Shown here piece after piece: positions 1 through 6,505 of a stretch of 17,420 bases of DNA. The position numbers and the translations under genes are program-made. The notes under the pieces were generated by a model. It searched no databases, had not been told where the DNA came from, and was given only the letters and a program-made list of their open reading frames with translations. Origin of the DNA: CALHKP01 sp963558075 (lineage in GTDB: Bacteria; Bacillota; Clostridia; Peptostreptococcales; Anaerovoracaceae); assembly GCA_963558075.1 (NCBI GenBank), contig CAUWFN010000041.1, forward strand, positions 1-17,420, given 5' to 3'. The stretch's first letter is position 1; each line of letters begins with the position of its first letter.

Positions 1-88
1 CAACAACATATCTGTCACCTACAGATTTTCCTCTATTATATATAGCAGAAAAATCCTTCTTGTTTCTAAGAACATTCTTTTTTAGCAT
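1..88 (-). CDS. rnpA: RNase P protein component, N-terminal part (cut by window edge)
   Basis: Protein subunit of ribonuclease P, which helps the catalytic RNA trim the 5' leader of pre-tRNAs in the cytoplasm. Only the first 29 codons lie in the window, reading leftward. They begin MLKKNVLRNKKDFSAIYNRG, and the spacing of K/R residues with 'DF..IYNRGKS' is the usual RnpA N-terminus (compare the Firmicute pattern K..R.R...DF..VY..GKS). The ATG lies 6 bases after the rpmH stop and I see no Shine-Dalgarno sequence in front of it, so translation is probably coupled to rpmH. The rpmH-rnpA pair upstream of dnaA is near-universal in Firmicutes, which supports the call even though the gene is partial. 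Confidence 0.9.
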   Translation of the reverse strand, partial: MLKKNVLRNKKDFSAIYNRGKSVGDRYVV

Positions 89-94
89 GATAGA

Positions 95-229
95 CTAAGC
101 TGATAATCTTTTTCTGCCTTTAGCTCTTCTTCTCTTAAGAACATTTCTACCATTCTTAGTGCTCATTCTTTTTCTGAAGCCGTGCTCTTTCATTCTCTGT
201 CTAGTTTTTGGCTGATAAGTCTGTTTCAT
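95..229 (-). CDS. rpmH: 50S ribosomal protein L34
   Basis: Small, very basic large-subunit ribosomal protein of 44 residues, the normal L34 length. The sequence starts MKQTYQPKTRQRMKEHGFRK and continues with the S/T-K-N-G-R-NVL-RRRR-KGR-K-LSA ending that defines the family. A strong ribosome binding site (AAGAGGAGGT, minus strand, about 237-248) precedes the ATG. It is the first gene of a leftward rpmH-rnpA operon driven by the consensus promoter at 300-328, transcribed divergently from dnaA and away from the origin. The ORF is short but every position is consistent with L34, so I am confident. Confidence 0.97.
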   Translation of the reverse strand: MKQTYQPKTRQRMKEHGFRKRMSTKNGRNVLKRRRAKGRKRLSA

Positions 230-299
230 TAATTTTTACCTCCTCTTTGTAAAATCAAAATGTACAATCTAAATTCCAATTGTACACACATGTCTTAAT

Positions 300-328
300 A
301 TTATAAAGTCAGAAACCACTGATGTCAA
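300..328 (-). promoter_or_regulatory. Consensus sigma-A promoter of rpmH-rnpA
   Basis: Read on the minus strand this is TTGACA (323-328), a 17-bp spacer, then TATAAT (300-305): both hexamers match the vegetative consensus exactly. It points at rpmH, leaving a leader of roughly 65 bases. A strong promoter is expected for a ribosomal protein operon. It lies about 60 bp to the left of the upstream DnaA-box cluster. Confidence 0.9.
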
Positions 329-390
329 CAACTTTAGCTCATGTTTAGAACTATTTTTGCAAAAAAACAAAAGGACGCACAAAAATAAAT

Positions 391-446
391 TTATCATAAA
401 GTTATGCATAAAGTTATCCACATGTTGTGGATAACTTTGTTGATAA
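391..446. other. oriC: oriC upstream half: DnaA-box cluster with 13-bp palindrome arms
   Basis: Two perfect DnaA boxes face each other: TTATCCACA on plus (414-422) and the same on minus (426-434), separated by 3 bases. The symmetry extends to 13-bp arms (410-422 and 426-438). A third box, TTATCAACA on minus (438-446), matches 8 of 9. To the left, a 12-base motif CATAAAGTTAT(G/C) occurs twice in tandem (395-406 and 407-418). The first copy gives the weak box TTATGCATA (402-410, 7 of 9). Such clusters in front of dnaA bind DnaA both for origin function and for repression of the dnaA promoter about 40 bp downstream. The rest of the 301-base rpmH-dnaA spacer is AT-rich and otherwise holds only the two promoters. 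Confidence 0.9.
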
Positions 447-474
447 TTTATATTTCAACAAAAAATTTTGGTAC

Positions 475-503
475 TTGTATAAGGATAACTATTTTTGTAC
501 AAT
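475..503 (+). promoter_or_regulatory. Candidate dnaA promoter
   Basis: TTGTAT (475-480), 17 bp, then TACAAT (498-503). The -10 matches 5 of 6, but the -35 only 3 of 6. Spacing and position, 28 bases before the dnaA start codon, are right. The inverted DnaA boxes at 414-434 lie just upstream, which fits DnaA autoregulation (inference). Confidence 0.6.
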
Positions 504-530
504 TAAAAATAGGAATAAAAGGAGTTTAAA

Positions 531-1886
531 ATGAACAAAAATGAATTATGGAAAAAAATACTTGATGAAATCTCTGTAAAAGTAACACCTACGACGTATT
601 CCACTTTTATTGCGCCTGCAAAAATACGTGAACTTGATGAGGAACTGCACATAGCATACCTTGAATCGAAAGAAGGCATCTATACAAACGTCCTCAGAAA
701 CAGATATATACCTCTTCTCGAGGAAATTTTCAAAAATGTAACAGGTGAAAACTACAGAGTTATCGTAAAAGATGCTTCTGAATATGACCAGAGAGAAGAA
801 ATTCTCGAGCCAGAAAAAAAATCAGTAGCCTACGATATTAATCTTGACTTCATGAAAGAAAAGATTTTTAACCCGAAGTACACTTTTGATAATTTTGTTG
901 TCGGCGAAAGCAATAAATACGCAAACGCCGCATGTTATGCTGTAGCACAATCACCTTCCAAGGTCTACAACCCGCTATTTATCTACGGAAAATCCGGCCT
1001 TGGCAAGACTCATTTGATGAATGCAATCGGTATCTACCTTCTGCAGCACCACAAGAATCTAAAGATATTATACGTATCTTCTGAGACTTTTACAAACGAT
1101 TTTATCAAAGCTCTTCAGGATGGCAAAACAAGAGAGTTCAAAAATAAATACAGAAAAGCCGACGCACTTCTAATAGATGATATTCAGTTTCTGGAAGGAA
1201 AAGAAAGTATGCAAGAAGAATTCTTCCACACTTTCAATGCCCTTCACGACGATAATAAGCAGATTATAATCTCAAGTGACCGTCCGCCAAACAAACTAAC
1301 AGAGCTAGATGAACGTCTAAGATCTAGATTCGGATGGAACATGATTGCAAGTCTTCAGCCGCCTGATTATGAGACAAGAGTTGCAATTCTAATGAAAAAA
1401 GCCGAAAACATGGGTGTAGAAGTTGACGATGATCTATACAGCATCATGTGCCTGATATCAGAAAAAATCAAAGACAATATCAGAGAACTCGAAGGTGCCT
1501 TCCAGAGAATCGTATCATTTTCTCAGATTATGAACGAAAAAGCAAACCTAGAATTTGCAAAGAGAATCCTAAAGGATATAATCCAAAACGGCGGAAGCAG
1601 CGTAACTCCAGAAAAGATAAAAACAGCAGTTAGCAGATACTACAAAATCAAAATTTCTGACCTGGAATCTAACACAAGAAAAAGCACTATTGCCTATCCA
1701 AGACAGATTGCAATGTATCTATGCAGAACTATGACTGACTACTCACTTCCTAATATAGGAAATCTTTTCGGTAACAGACACTACTCAACTGTAAAACACG
1801 CATGCGATAAAATTGAAGAAGAAATAAAAACAGACGAAGAACTCAAGGAAACTATCGAAACAATCAAGGCTGAAATCAACAAATAG
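531..1886 (+). CDS. dnaA: Chromosomal replication initiator DnaA
   Basis: AAA+ ATPase that binds DnaA boxes, forms a filament and melts oriC. It has 451 residues, normal for Firmicutes. Domain I is residues 1-80, with a short linker to about 100. Walker A GKSGLGKT is at 153-160 and Walker B LLIDDIQF at 213-220. The ssDNA-contacting helix (FTNDFIKAL, from 187) precedes 'EFKNKYR'. The arginine region LDERLRSRF is at 259-267, and domain IV fills roughly 355-451. The DNA-recognition signature reads FGNRHYSTVKHA (413-424). The usual motif is FGGRDHTTV, so the Asp and His that contact box bases in E. coli DnaA (D433, H434) are His417 and Tyr418 here; the Arg equivalent to R399 (R383) is kept. AAAGGAG (518-524) sits 6 bases before the ATG. 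The gene is flanked on both sides by DnaA-box clusters. Confidence 0.98.
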   Translation: MNKNELWKKILDEISVKVTPTTYSTFIAPAKIRELDEELHIAYLESKEGIYTNVLRNRYIPLLEEIFKNVTGENYRVIVKDASEYDQREEILEPEKKSVAYDINLDFMKEKIFNPKYTFDNFVVGESNKYANAACYAVAQSPSKVYNPLFIYGKSGLGKTHLMNAIGIYLLQHHKNLKILYVSSETFTNDFIKALQDGKTREFKNKYRKADALLIDDIQFLEGKESMQEEFFHTFNALHDDNKQIIISSDRPPNKLTELDERLRSRFGWNMIASLQPPDYETRVAILMKKAENMGVEVDDDLYSIMCLISEKIKDNIRELEGAFQRIVSFSQIMNEKANLEFAKRILKDIIQNGGSSVTPEKIKTAVSRYYKIKISDLESNTRKSTIAYPRQIAMYLCRTMTDYSLPNIGNLFGNRHYSTVKHACDKIEEEIKTDEELKETIETIKAEINK

Positions 1887-1907
1887 TTTTCAACACAGCC
1901 AAATAAG

Positions 1908-1991
1908 TTATCCACAGGTTATCCACACATACATTTTTGACAAAAAAGAATCAAAAATCAATACGTCTGTGAGTTATCCACGGTTTCCACA
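1908..1991 (+). other. oriC: oriC downstream half: DnaA boxes in the dnaA-dnaN spacer
   Basis: Four boxes, all in the same orientation. Two are perfect TTATCCACA (1908-1916 and 1919-1927), 11 bp apart, about one helical turn. TTATCCACG (1974-1982) matches 8 of 9, and directly abutting it is the weaker GTTTCCACA (1983-1991, 7 of 9). The last pair leads straight into the C-run and trio repeats, so it is the likely loading point for the melting filament. A TTGACA hexamer at 1937-1942 could be the -35 of a dnaN promoter, but no good -10 lies 16-18 bases on (best AATACG), so I do not call it separately. Confidence 0.92.
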
Positions 1992-2041
1992 CCCCCTACT
2001 ACTATTACTACTACAAAAATATATAAAATATATGGATTTTT
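1992..2041 (+). other. oriC: DnaA-trio element and AT-rich unwinding region
   Basis: After a CCCC spacer the plus strand reads CTA CTA CTA TTA CTA CTA (1996-2013). On the opposite strand this is six consecutive 3'-(G/A)AT-5' units, the DnaA-trio motif defined in Bacillus subtilis as the single-strand binding track for DnaA. It is followed by an AT-only or nearly AT-only run (2015-2034, ATATATAAAATATAT core). Order and spacing (double-strand boxes, GC-rich clamp, trios, AT-rich tract) match the basal unwinding module of B. subtilis. This makes the dnaA-dnaN spacer the probable melting site. The end also holds the dnaN ribosome binding site at 2042-2047. Confidence 0.9.
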
Positions 2042-2054
2042 AAGGAGCAAAAAT

Positions 2055-3167
2055 ATGAAATTCAAATGTTATCAGCAAGATCTTGCAAAAGCTCTTAGCA
2101 TAGTATCAAAAGCCGTAACTGGCAAAACAACAATTCCTATTCTAAAGGGAATTTTACTAGAAGTTTCAGATGACAATAAGCTAACACTTCTAGCATCAGA
2201 TATGGATATAACTATAGAAAATACTATCGAAGTAGAAGAAGCACAGCCAGGTTCTGTAGTTGTCATATCAAAACTATTTAGTGACATTATTAGAAAATTC
2301 CCTAATGATATCGTTACAGTAGAACTTATAGATGATAGAATTTCTGTAACATGCAGAAACTCAAACTTTACAATCAAAGGAATGCCAGCAGATGAATTTC
2401 CTAAAATCAGCAGCAATCAAGAAGAACTCGAAGAGATTATTTTTGATAAAGAAACACTCAAAACTCTTATTCCAAGAACATCATTTGCAGCAAGCAGTGA
2501 TATGTCAAAAGGTGTAATCACTGGAATTCTAACAGAACTTGAACATGATTCCATCAAAATGGTAGCTATTGACGGATATAGAATGGCTATATCAAAAGAA
2601 AATATGATAAACACTAGTGAGCACAGCTTTGTTATATCATCAAAAATAATGGATGAAATCAACAAAATAATCTCAGAAGCAGGAGCAGATACAGATAAAA
2701 TCAAGCTAATGATAGATGATACAAATGCAGTATTTTCTATTAATCAAATAAAAGTAATTCTAAGACTTCTGGATGGACAGTTCATTAAATATAAAGATAT
2801 TATCCCTGGAAACACTCAGATTGCAGTAACTGTAAACAGAAGCGATCTTGCAAAAAGTATCGATAGAGCTTCCCTACTTTCAACAGAAGGCAAAAATAAT
2901 CTGATTAAATTTGATATAAGAGACAACATCATGACTATTACATCAGAATCTGAAGAAGGAACCGTAGAAGAAGATATTCTAATTAAGAAAGAAGGAAATG
3001 ACCTAACAATCGGATTCAATTCCAAATATATTCAGGATGTTCTCAAGGTAATCGATGATGAGGAAATTGTAATAAAGCTGAACACAAGTATCACACCATG
3101 CCTGATTGAACCTGTCGCAGGCGACGAATACACATATCTAATTCTTCCAGTAAGAATAACTAAATAA
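2055..3167 (+). CDS. dnaN: DNA polymerase III sliding clamp, beta subunit
   Basis: Forms the dimeric ring that tethers the replicative polymerase to DNA. It has 370 residues, the normal length for three tandem clamp domains (about 1-120, 128-245, 246-370). Family landmarks include the N-terminal MKFKCYQQDLAKALSIVSKAV, 'TTIPILKGILLEV', 'GMPADEFPKI' near residue 110-118, 'DGYRMA' in the middle domain and the terminal 'YLILPVRI'. The C-terminal strand forms part of the pocket that takes clamp-binding peptides. AAGGAG (2042-2047) sits 7 bases before the ATG. dnaN is followed by recF after only 8 bases, so the two are surely cotranscribed. No rlbA (S4-domain yaaA) gene lies between dnaN and recF, unlike B. 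subtilis. Confidence 0.98.
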   Translation: MKFKCYQQDLAKALSIVSKAVTGKTTIPILKGILLEVSDDNKLTLLASDMDITIENTIEVEEAQPGSVVVISKLFSDIIRKFPNDIVTVELIDDRISVTCRNSNFTIKGMPADEFPKISSNQEELEEIIFDKETLKTLIPRTSFAASSDMSKGVITGILTELEHDSIKMVAIDGYRMAISKENMINTSEHSFVISSKIMDEINKIISEAGADTDKIKLMIDDTNAVFSINQIKVILRLLDGQFIKYKDIIPGNTQIAVTVNRSDLAKSIDRASLLSTEGKNNLIKFDIRDNIMTITSESEEGTVEEDILIKKEGNDLTIGFNSKYIQDVLKVIDDEEIVIKLNTSITPCLIEPVAGDEYTYLILPVRITK

Positions 3168-3175
3168 ATTACAAT

Positions 3176-4306
3176 ATGTATATAGAAAAAATAGAACTCA
3201 AAAATTACAGAAACTACGAGAAGCTTTCTTTAAATTTCAACAAAAACGTTAATCTTATTCTCGGAGAGAACGCTCAGGGAAAGACAAATCTGCTCGAGGC
3301 AATATACTTATCATCAATGGGAAGGTCTTTCCGAACAAAAAAGGACTCTGAGCTTATACGCTTTGGCTGCGAATATGCACAAGTGAAAATTTTTGCAAAA
3401 AAAGAATTCCTCGATACTAGTGTGGATATCTTTTTGGGCGGCAAGGCAAAAAAGGTTATACGCAAAGATTCGGTTAACATAAAAAAAATCTCCGAATTAA
3501 TGAAAAATATAGTTATAGTTATATTTTCGCCAGAGGACCTTAAGCTTGTCAAAGATGAGCCGGAAAAGAGAAGAAAATTCATAGACAGAGAGCTTTGCCA
3601 GATATCACCTAAATACTATGACAGTCTGAGCCGCTACAAAAAAACGCTTGCTCAGGTGAATGCATATCTCAAGGAAGATAGACCAGATATGTCAATGCTA
3701 GATCTTTGGTATATGCAGCTTGCTCAATACAGTGCAGATGTTATGATTCTTCGTAATAAATTCCTAGAAAGAATGAATACATATAGCGGTTTAATTCATA
3801 GAAGTATTTCTGGTGGCAGAGAAAATCTAAAGATAGAATATAATTCAAATATAACTCTCGAAAAAAATGTTTCTGACCAGAGAACAAGATGTTACGAAGA
3901 AATGAAAGATGCCTGCGAAAGTGATCTGAAAAACAGAAATCTGACAAAAGGCCCTCACAAGGATGATATGACATTCTACGTGAACGACATAAATCTAAAA
4001 AAATTCGGATCTCAGGGACAGCAACGAACATGTGCCCTTTCGCTAAAGCTTGCAGAGCTCAATCTGATTAAAGAAGAAGTCGGCGAAGATGCAGTGCTTC
4101 TTCTAGACGATGTAATGAGCGAACTTGATGCGGGAAGACAGGAATATCTTATAGATACACTAAAGGAAAATCAGCTTTTTATAACGACAACAGAGATAGA
4201 CAGTGATATAAAAGAAAAATTTGAAAATCTTTCTGTTTTCTATGTTACAGATGGAGAAGTAAAGGAAGCGGAAAAATCTGCCCAGATAAAACAGGAAGAA
4301 AACTAA
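3176..4306 (+). CDS. recF: DNA replication and repair protein RecF
   Basis: SMC-like ATPase that, with RecO and RecR, loads RecA at single-strand gaps and helps restart stalled forks. It has 376 residues, near the usual 360-375. Walker A GENAQGKT is at 30-37, the ABC-type signature GSQGQQRT at 278-285 and Walker B LLLDDVMSELD at 308-318. The opening MYIEKIELKNYRNYEKL is typical and fixes the start. There is no Shine-Dalgarno sequence in front of this ATG. The 8-base gap to dnaN suggests translation by reinitiation from the upstream gene (inference). The last ~15 residues are a charged tail beyond the conserved core. A terminator follows, so the origin operon ends here. The small remB/yaaB gene often found before gyrB is absent. 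Confidence 0.97.
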   Translation: MYIEKIELKNYRNYEKLSLNFNKNVNLILGENAQGKTNLLEAIYLSSMGRSFRTKKDSELIRFGCEYAQVKIFAKKEFLDTSVDIFLGGKAKKVIRKDSVNIKKISELMKNIVIVIFSPEDLKLVKDEPEKRRKFIDRELCQISPKYYDSLSRYKKTLAQVNAYLKEDRPDMSMLDLWYMQLAQYSADVMILRNKFLERMNTYSGLIHRSISGGRENLKIEYNSNITLEKNVSDQRTRCYEEMKDACESDLKNRNLTKGPHKDDMTFYVNDINLKKFGSQGQQRTCALSLKLAELNLIKEEVGEDAVLLLDDVMSELDAGRQEYLIDTLKENQLFITTTEIDSDIKEKFENLSVFYVTDGEVKEAEKSAQIKQEEN

Positions 4307-4323
4307 AATTTAATAAAAAACAG

Positions 4324-4370
4324 AAAAATACCCTGCATGTGAGAAATTTCTCATATACAGGGTATTTTTT
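4324..4370. terminator. Intrinsic terminator after recF (bidirectional shape)
   Basis: AAAAATACCCTG (4324-4335) pairs with CAGGGTATTTTTT (4358-4370). The region between is itself almost fully paired through the palindrome TGAGAAATTTCTCA (about 4340-4353), giving a long hairpin ending in six T's. A-tract and T-tract flank it, so it could stop transcription from either side. It separates dnaA-dnaN-recF from gyrB-gyrA. Confidence 0.9.
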
Positions 4371-4480
4371 ATTTCCAGTGCGGGATATGCCACTGCGCAT
4401 AGTCTTCTAATGGGGAAAATCGCTTATTAGAGCGAGTTTATATATATTATGGTATCCGAATATCAAAACGCCTTTAAAAC

Positions 4481-4509
4481 TTGTAAAAAACGAAATTTTA
4501 GTGTATAAT
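4481..4509 (+). promoter_or_regulatory. gyrB-gyrA promoter
   Basis: TTGTAA (4481-4486), 17 bp, then a perfect TATAAT (4504-4509). Transcription would start near 4516, leaving a leader of about 48 bases before gyrB. The 110 bases between the recF terminator and this promoter hold only short imperfect hairpins (for example CAGTG 4376-4380 with CACTG 4391-4395) and no ORF I can support. Confidence 0.82.
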
Positions 4510-4563
4510 TAATATCGTTGTAGAAAGAGTATATAGATACAAAAAAGAAGAAAGGGAAAAGGA

Positions 4564-6486
4564 ATGAGCACAGAAGAAAAAGTCAATAATCAGTATGATG
4601 CGGCCCAGATTCAGGTGCTAGAAGGCCTAGAAGCAGTCCGCAAAAGACCTGGTATGTATATCGGAAGTACCGGTCCAAGAGGACTTCATCATCTCGTTTA
4701 CGAAATAGTAGACAACAGTGTCGATGAAGCGCTCGCAGGATACTGTAAAAATATCAAAATAACAATAAACCACGACAACTCAATAACTGTAGAAGACGAC
4801 GGACGAGGAATGCCTGTAGATAAGCATCCAAAGCTTGGAATACCTGCAGTAGAAGTTATTCACACAGTTCTTCATGCCGGAGGTAAATTCGGAGGCGGAG
4901 GATACAAGGTATCCGGAGGTCTTCACGGTGTAGGTGCATCTGTTGTAAATGCCCTCTCTACAGACATGATTGTAGAGGTTAAGAGAAATGGAAAAATCTA
5001 CAGACAGGAATATAAAAAAGGCAAAACCGTAATGCCGCTTACAGAAATCGGAGAATCCAAGAAGACAGGATCAAAATCAACATTTTGGCCTGATCCAGAA
5101 ATCTTTGATGAAACTGTATATGATTACGGAACACTTCAGCACAGACTTAGAGAAATGGCGTTCCTGAACAAAGGAATCAAAATCACACTTACTGACGAGC
5201 GAGAAGGTCAGAAGAAAAAAGAAGTATTCCACTACGAGGGAGGACTTAAGGAATTCGTTAAACATCTTAACGCAAACAAAGAAGCCCTTCATCAGGAAGT
5301 AATATATTTTGAAGTTGTAAAAAAGGATATGGAGCTTGAGGTTGCAATGCAGTACACTGACAAATACAACGAGCTTCTTCTTTCCTATGCAAACAACATC
5401 AATACTACAGAAGGCGGAACACATATGGCCGGCTTCAAGTCAGCTCTTACAAGAGTATTTAACGATTATGCGAAAAAGAGCAAAATCTTAAAGGAAAACG
5501 ACGACTCTCTTTCTGGTGATGATGTAAGAGAAGGTCTTACTGCAATCGTATCTGTAAAGCTGACTCAGCCTCAGTTCGAAGGACAGACAAAAACAAAGCT
5601 AGGAAACAGCGAGATGAGAGGCTTTGTTGAAACATCAACAAGTGAAAATCTAATTGCATTCTTAGAAGAGCATCCAAACGAAGCTGCAATTATCATTCAG
5701 AAATGTATAAGAGCGGCAAGAGCAAGAGAAGCAGCAAGAAAAGCAAGAGACCTTACAAGAAGAAAGAATGCTCTCGATAGTATTTCTCTACCTGGTAAGC
5801 TTGCAGACTGCTCCGAAAAGGACCCTGCAAAATCAGAAATCTTCCTTGTCGAAGGTGACTCCGCCGGCGGAAGTGCTAAACAGGGCCGTGATAGATTAAG
5901 ACAGGCAGTTCTTCCTCTAAGAGGAAAAATTCTTAACGTAGAAAAAGCAAGACTGGAGAAGATTCTGAACTCAGATGAAATCAGAAACATGATTACTGCA
6001 TTCGGATGCGGAATCGGAGATGAATTTAATATTAACAAGCTGAGATATCACAAAATCATTATCATGACCGATGCCGATGTCGATGGAGCACATATCAGAA
6101 CACTTCTTTTGACATTCTTCTACAGATATATGACACCGCTTATCGAAGGTGGATATGTATATGCGGCTAAACCTCCCCTATTCCAGACGAAAAAGGGAAA
6201 AGAGGTTCATTATACATACTCAGAGCCTGAGCAGGAGCGTCTTATGGCAAAGCTGAACGAAAAGCCAGGAAAGGCAGATATTCAGAGATACAAGGGTCTT
6301 GGAGAAATGGACTTCCATCAGCTATGGGAAACAACTATGGACTACAACAACAGAACTCTTGTACAGATTACTCTAGATGATGCAACAGCAGCAGACGAGA
6401 TATTTACAATTCTTATGGGCGACAAAGTACCGCCTAGAAAGAAATTCATAGAAGAAAACGCAAGATATGCAGAGCTTGATATTTAG
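4564..6486 (+). CDS. gyrB: DNA gyrase subunit B
   Basis: ATPase subunit of gyrase, which with GyrA introduces negative supercoils ahead of replication forks. It has 640 residues, normal for the Gram-positive GyrB class without the E. coli insertion. The GHKL ATPase domain (1-220) shows the N-box 'EIVDNSVDEALAG' (E47, N51), 'EDDGRGMPVD' (77-86) and GGLHGVG (118-124). The transducer domain follows to about 400. The TOPRIM domain has EGDSAGGSAKQGRD from 430 and the metal-binding DADVDG at 503-508. The C-terminal QRYKGLGEM (574-582) and 'LWETTMD' favour GyrB over ParE. The ATG follows a purine-rich AAAGGG about 7 bases upstream. gyrA starts 19 bases after the stop. Confidence 0.97.
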   Translation: MSTEEKVNNQYDAAQIQVLEGLEAVRKRPGMYIGSTGPRGLHHLVYEIVDNSVDEALAGYCKNIKITINHDNSITVEDDGRGMPVDKHPKLGIPAVEVIHTVLHAGGKFGGGGYKVSGGLHGVGASVVNALSTDMIVEVKRNGKIYRQEYKKGKTVMPLTEIGESKKTGSKSTFWPDPEIFDETVYDYGTLQHRLREMAFLNKGIKITLTDEREGQKKKEVFHYEGGLKEFVKHLNANKEALHQEVIYFEVVKKDMELEVAMQYTDKYNELLLSYANNINTTEGGTHMAGFKSALTRVFNDYAKKSKILKENDDSLSGDDVREGLTAIVSVKLTQPQFEGQTKTKLGNSEMRGFVETSTSENLIAFLEEHPNEAAIIIQKCIRAARAREAARKARDLTRRKNALDSISLPGKLADCSEKDPAKSEIFLVEGDSAGGSAKQGRDRLRQAVLPLRGKILNVEKARLEKILNSDEIRNMITAFGCGIGDEFNINKLRYHKIIIMTDADVDGAHIRTLLLTFFYRYMTPLIEGGYVYAAKPPLFQTKKGKEVHYTYSEPEQERLMAKLNEKPGKADIQRYKGLGEMDFHQLWETTMDYNNRTLVQITLDDATAADEIFTILMGDKVPPRKKFIEENARYAELDI

Positions 6487-6505
6487 GAAAGGAGGGCTTT
6501 GATAG

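Noticed and set aside
1937..1966. dnaN promoter from the perfect TTGACA at 1937-1942
   Set aside because: No -10 better than 3 of 6 lies at 16-18 bp, and the area is occupied by DnaA boxes. dnaN may be read from dnaA or from a site I cannot define.
4376..4436. Riboswitch or structured leader upstream of gyrB
   Set aside because: The short hairpins (5-bp stems) lie upstream of the gyrB promoter, not in its transcript, and match no riboswitch I recognise.
5077..5424. Antisense ORF of 115 codons inside gyrB, and similar minus-strand ORFs inside dnaN, recF and gyrA
   Set aside because: They lie opposite well-conserved coding sequence, lack ribosome binding sites and resemble no family. They are frame shadows.
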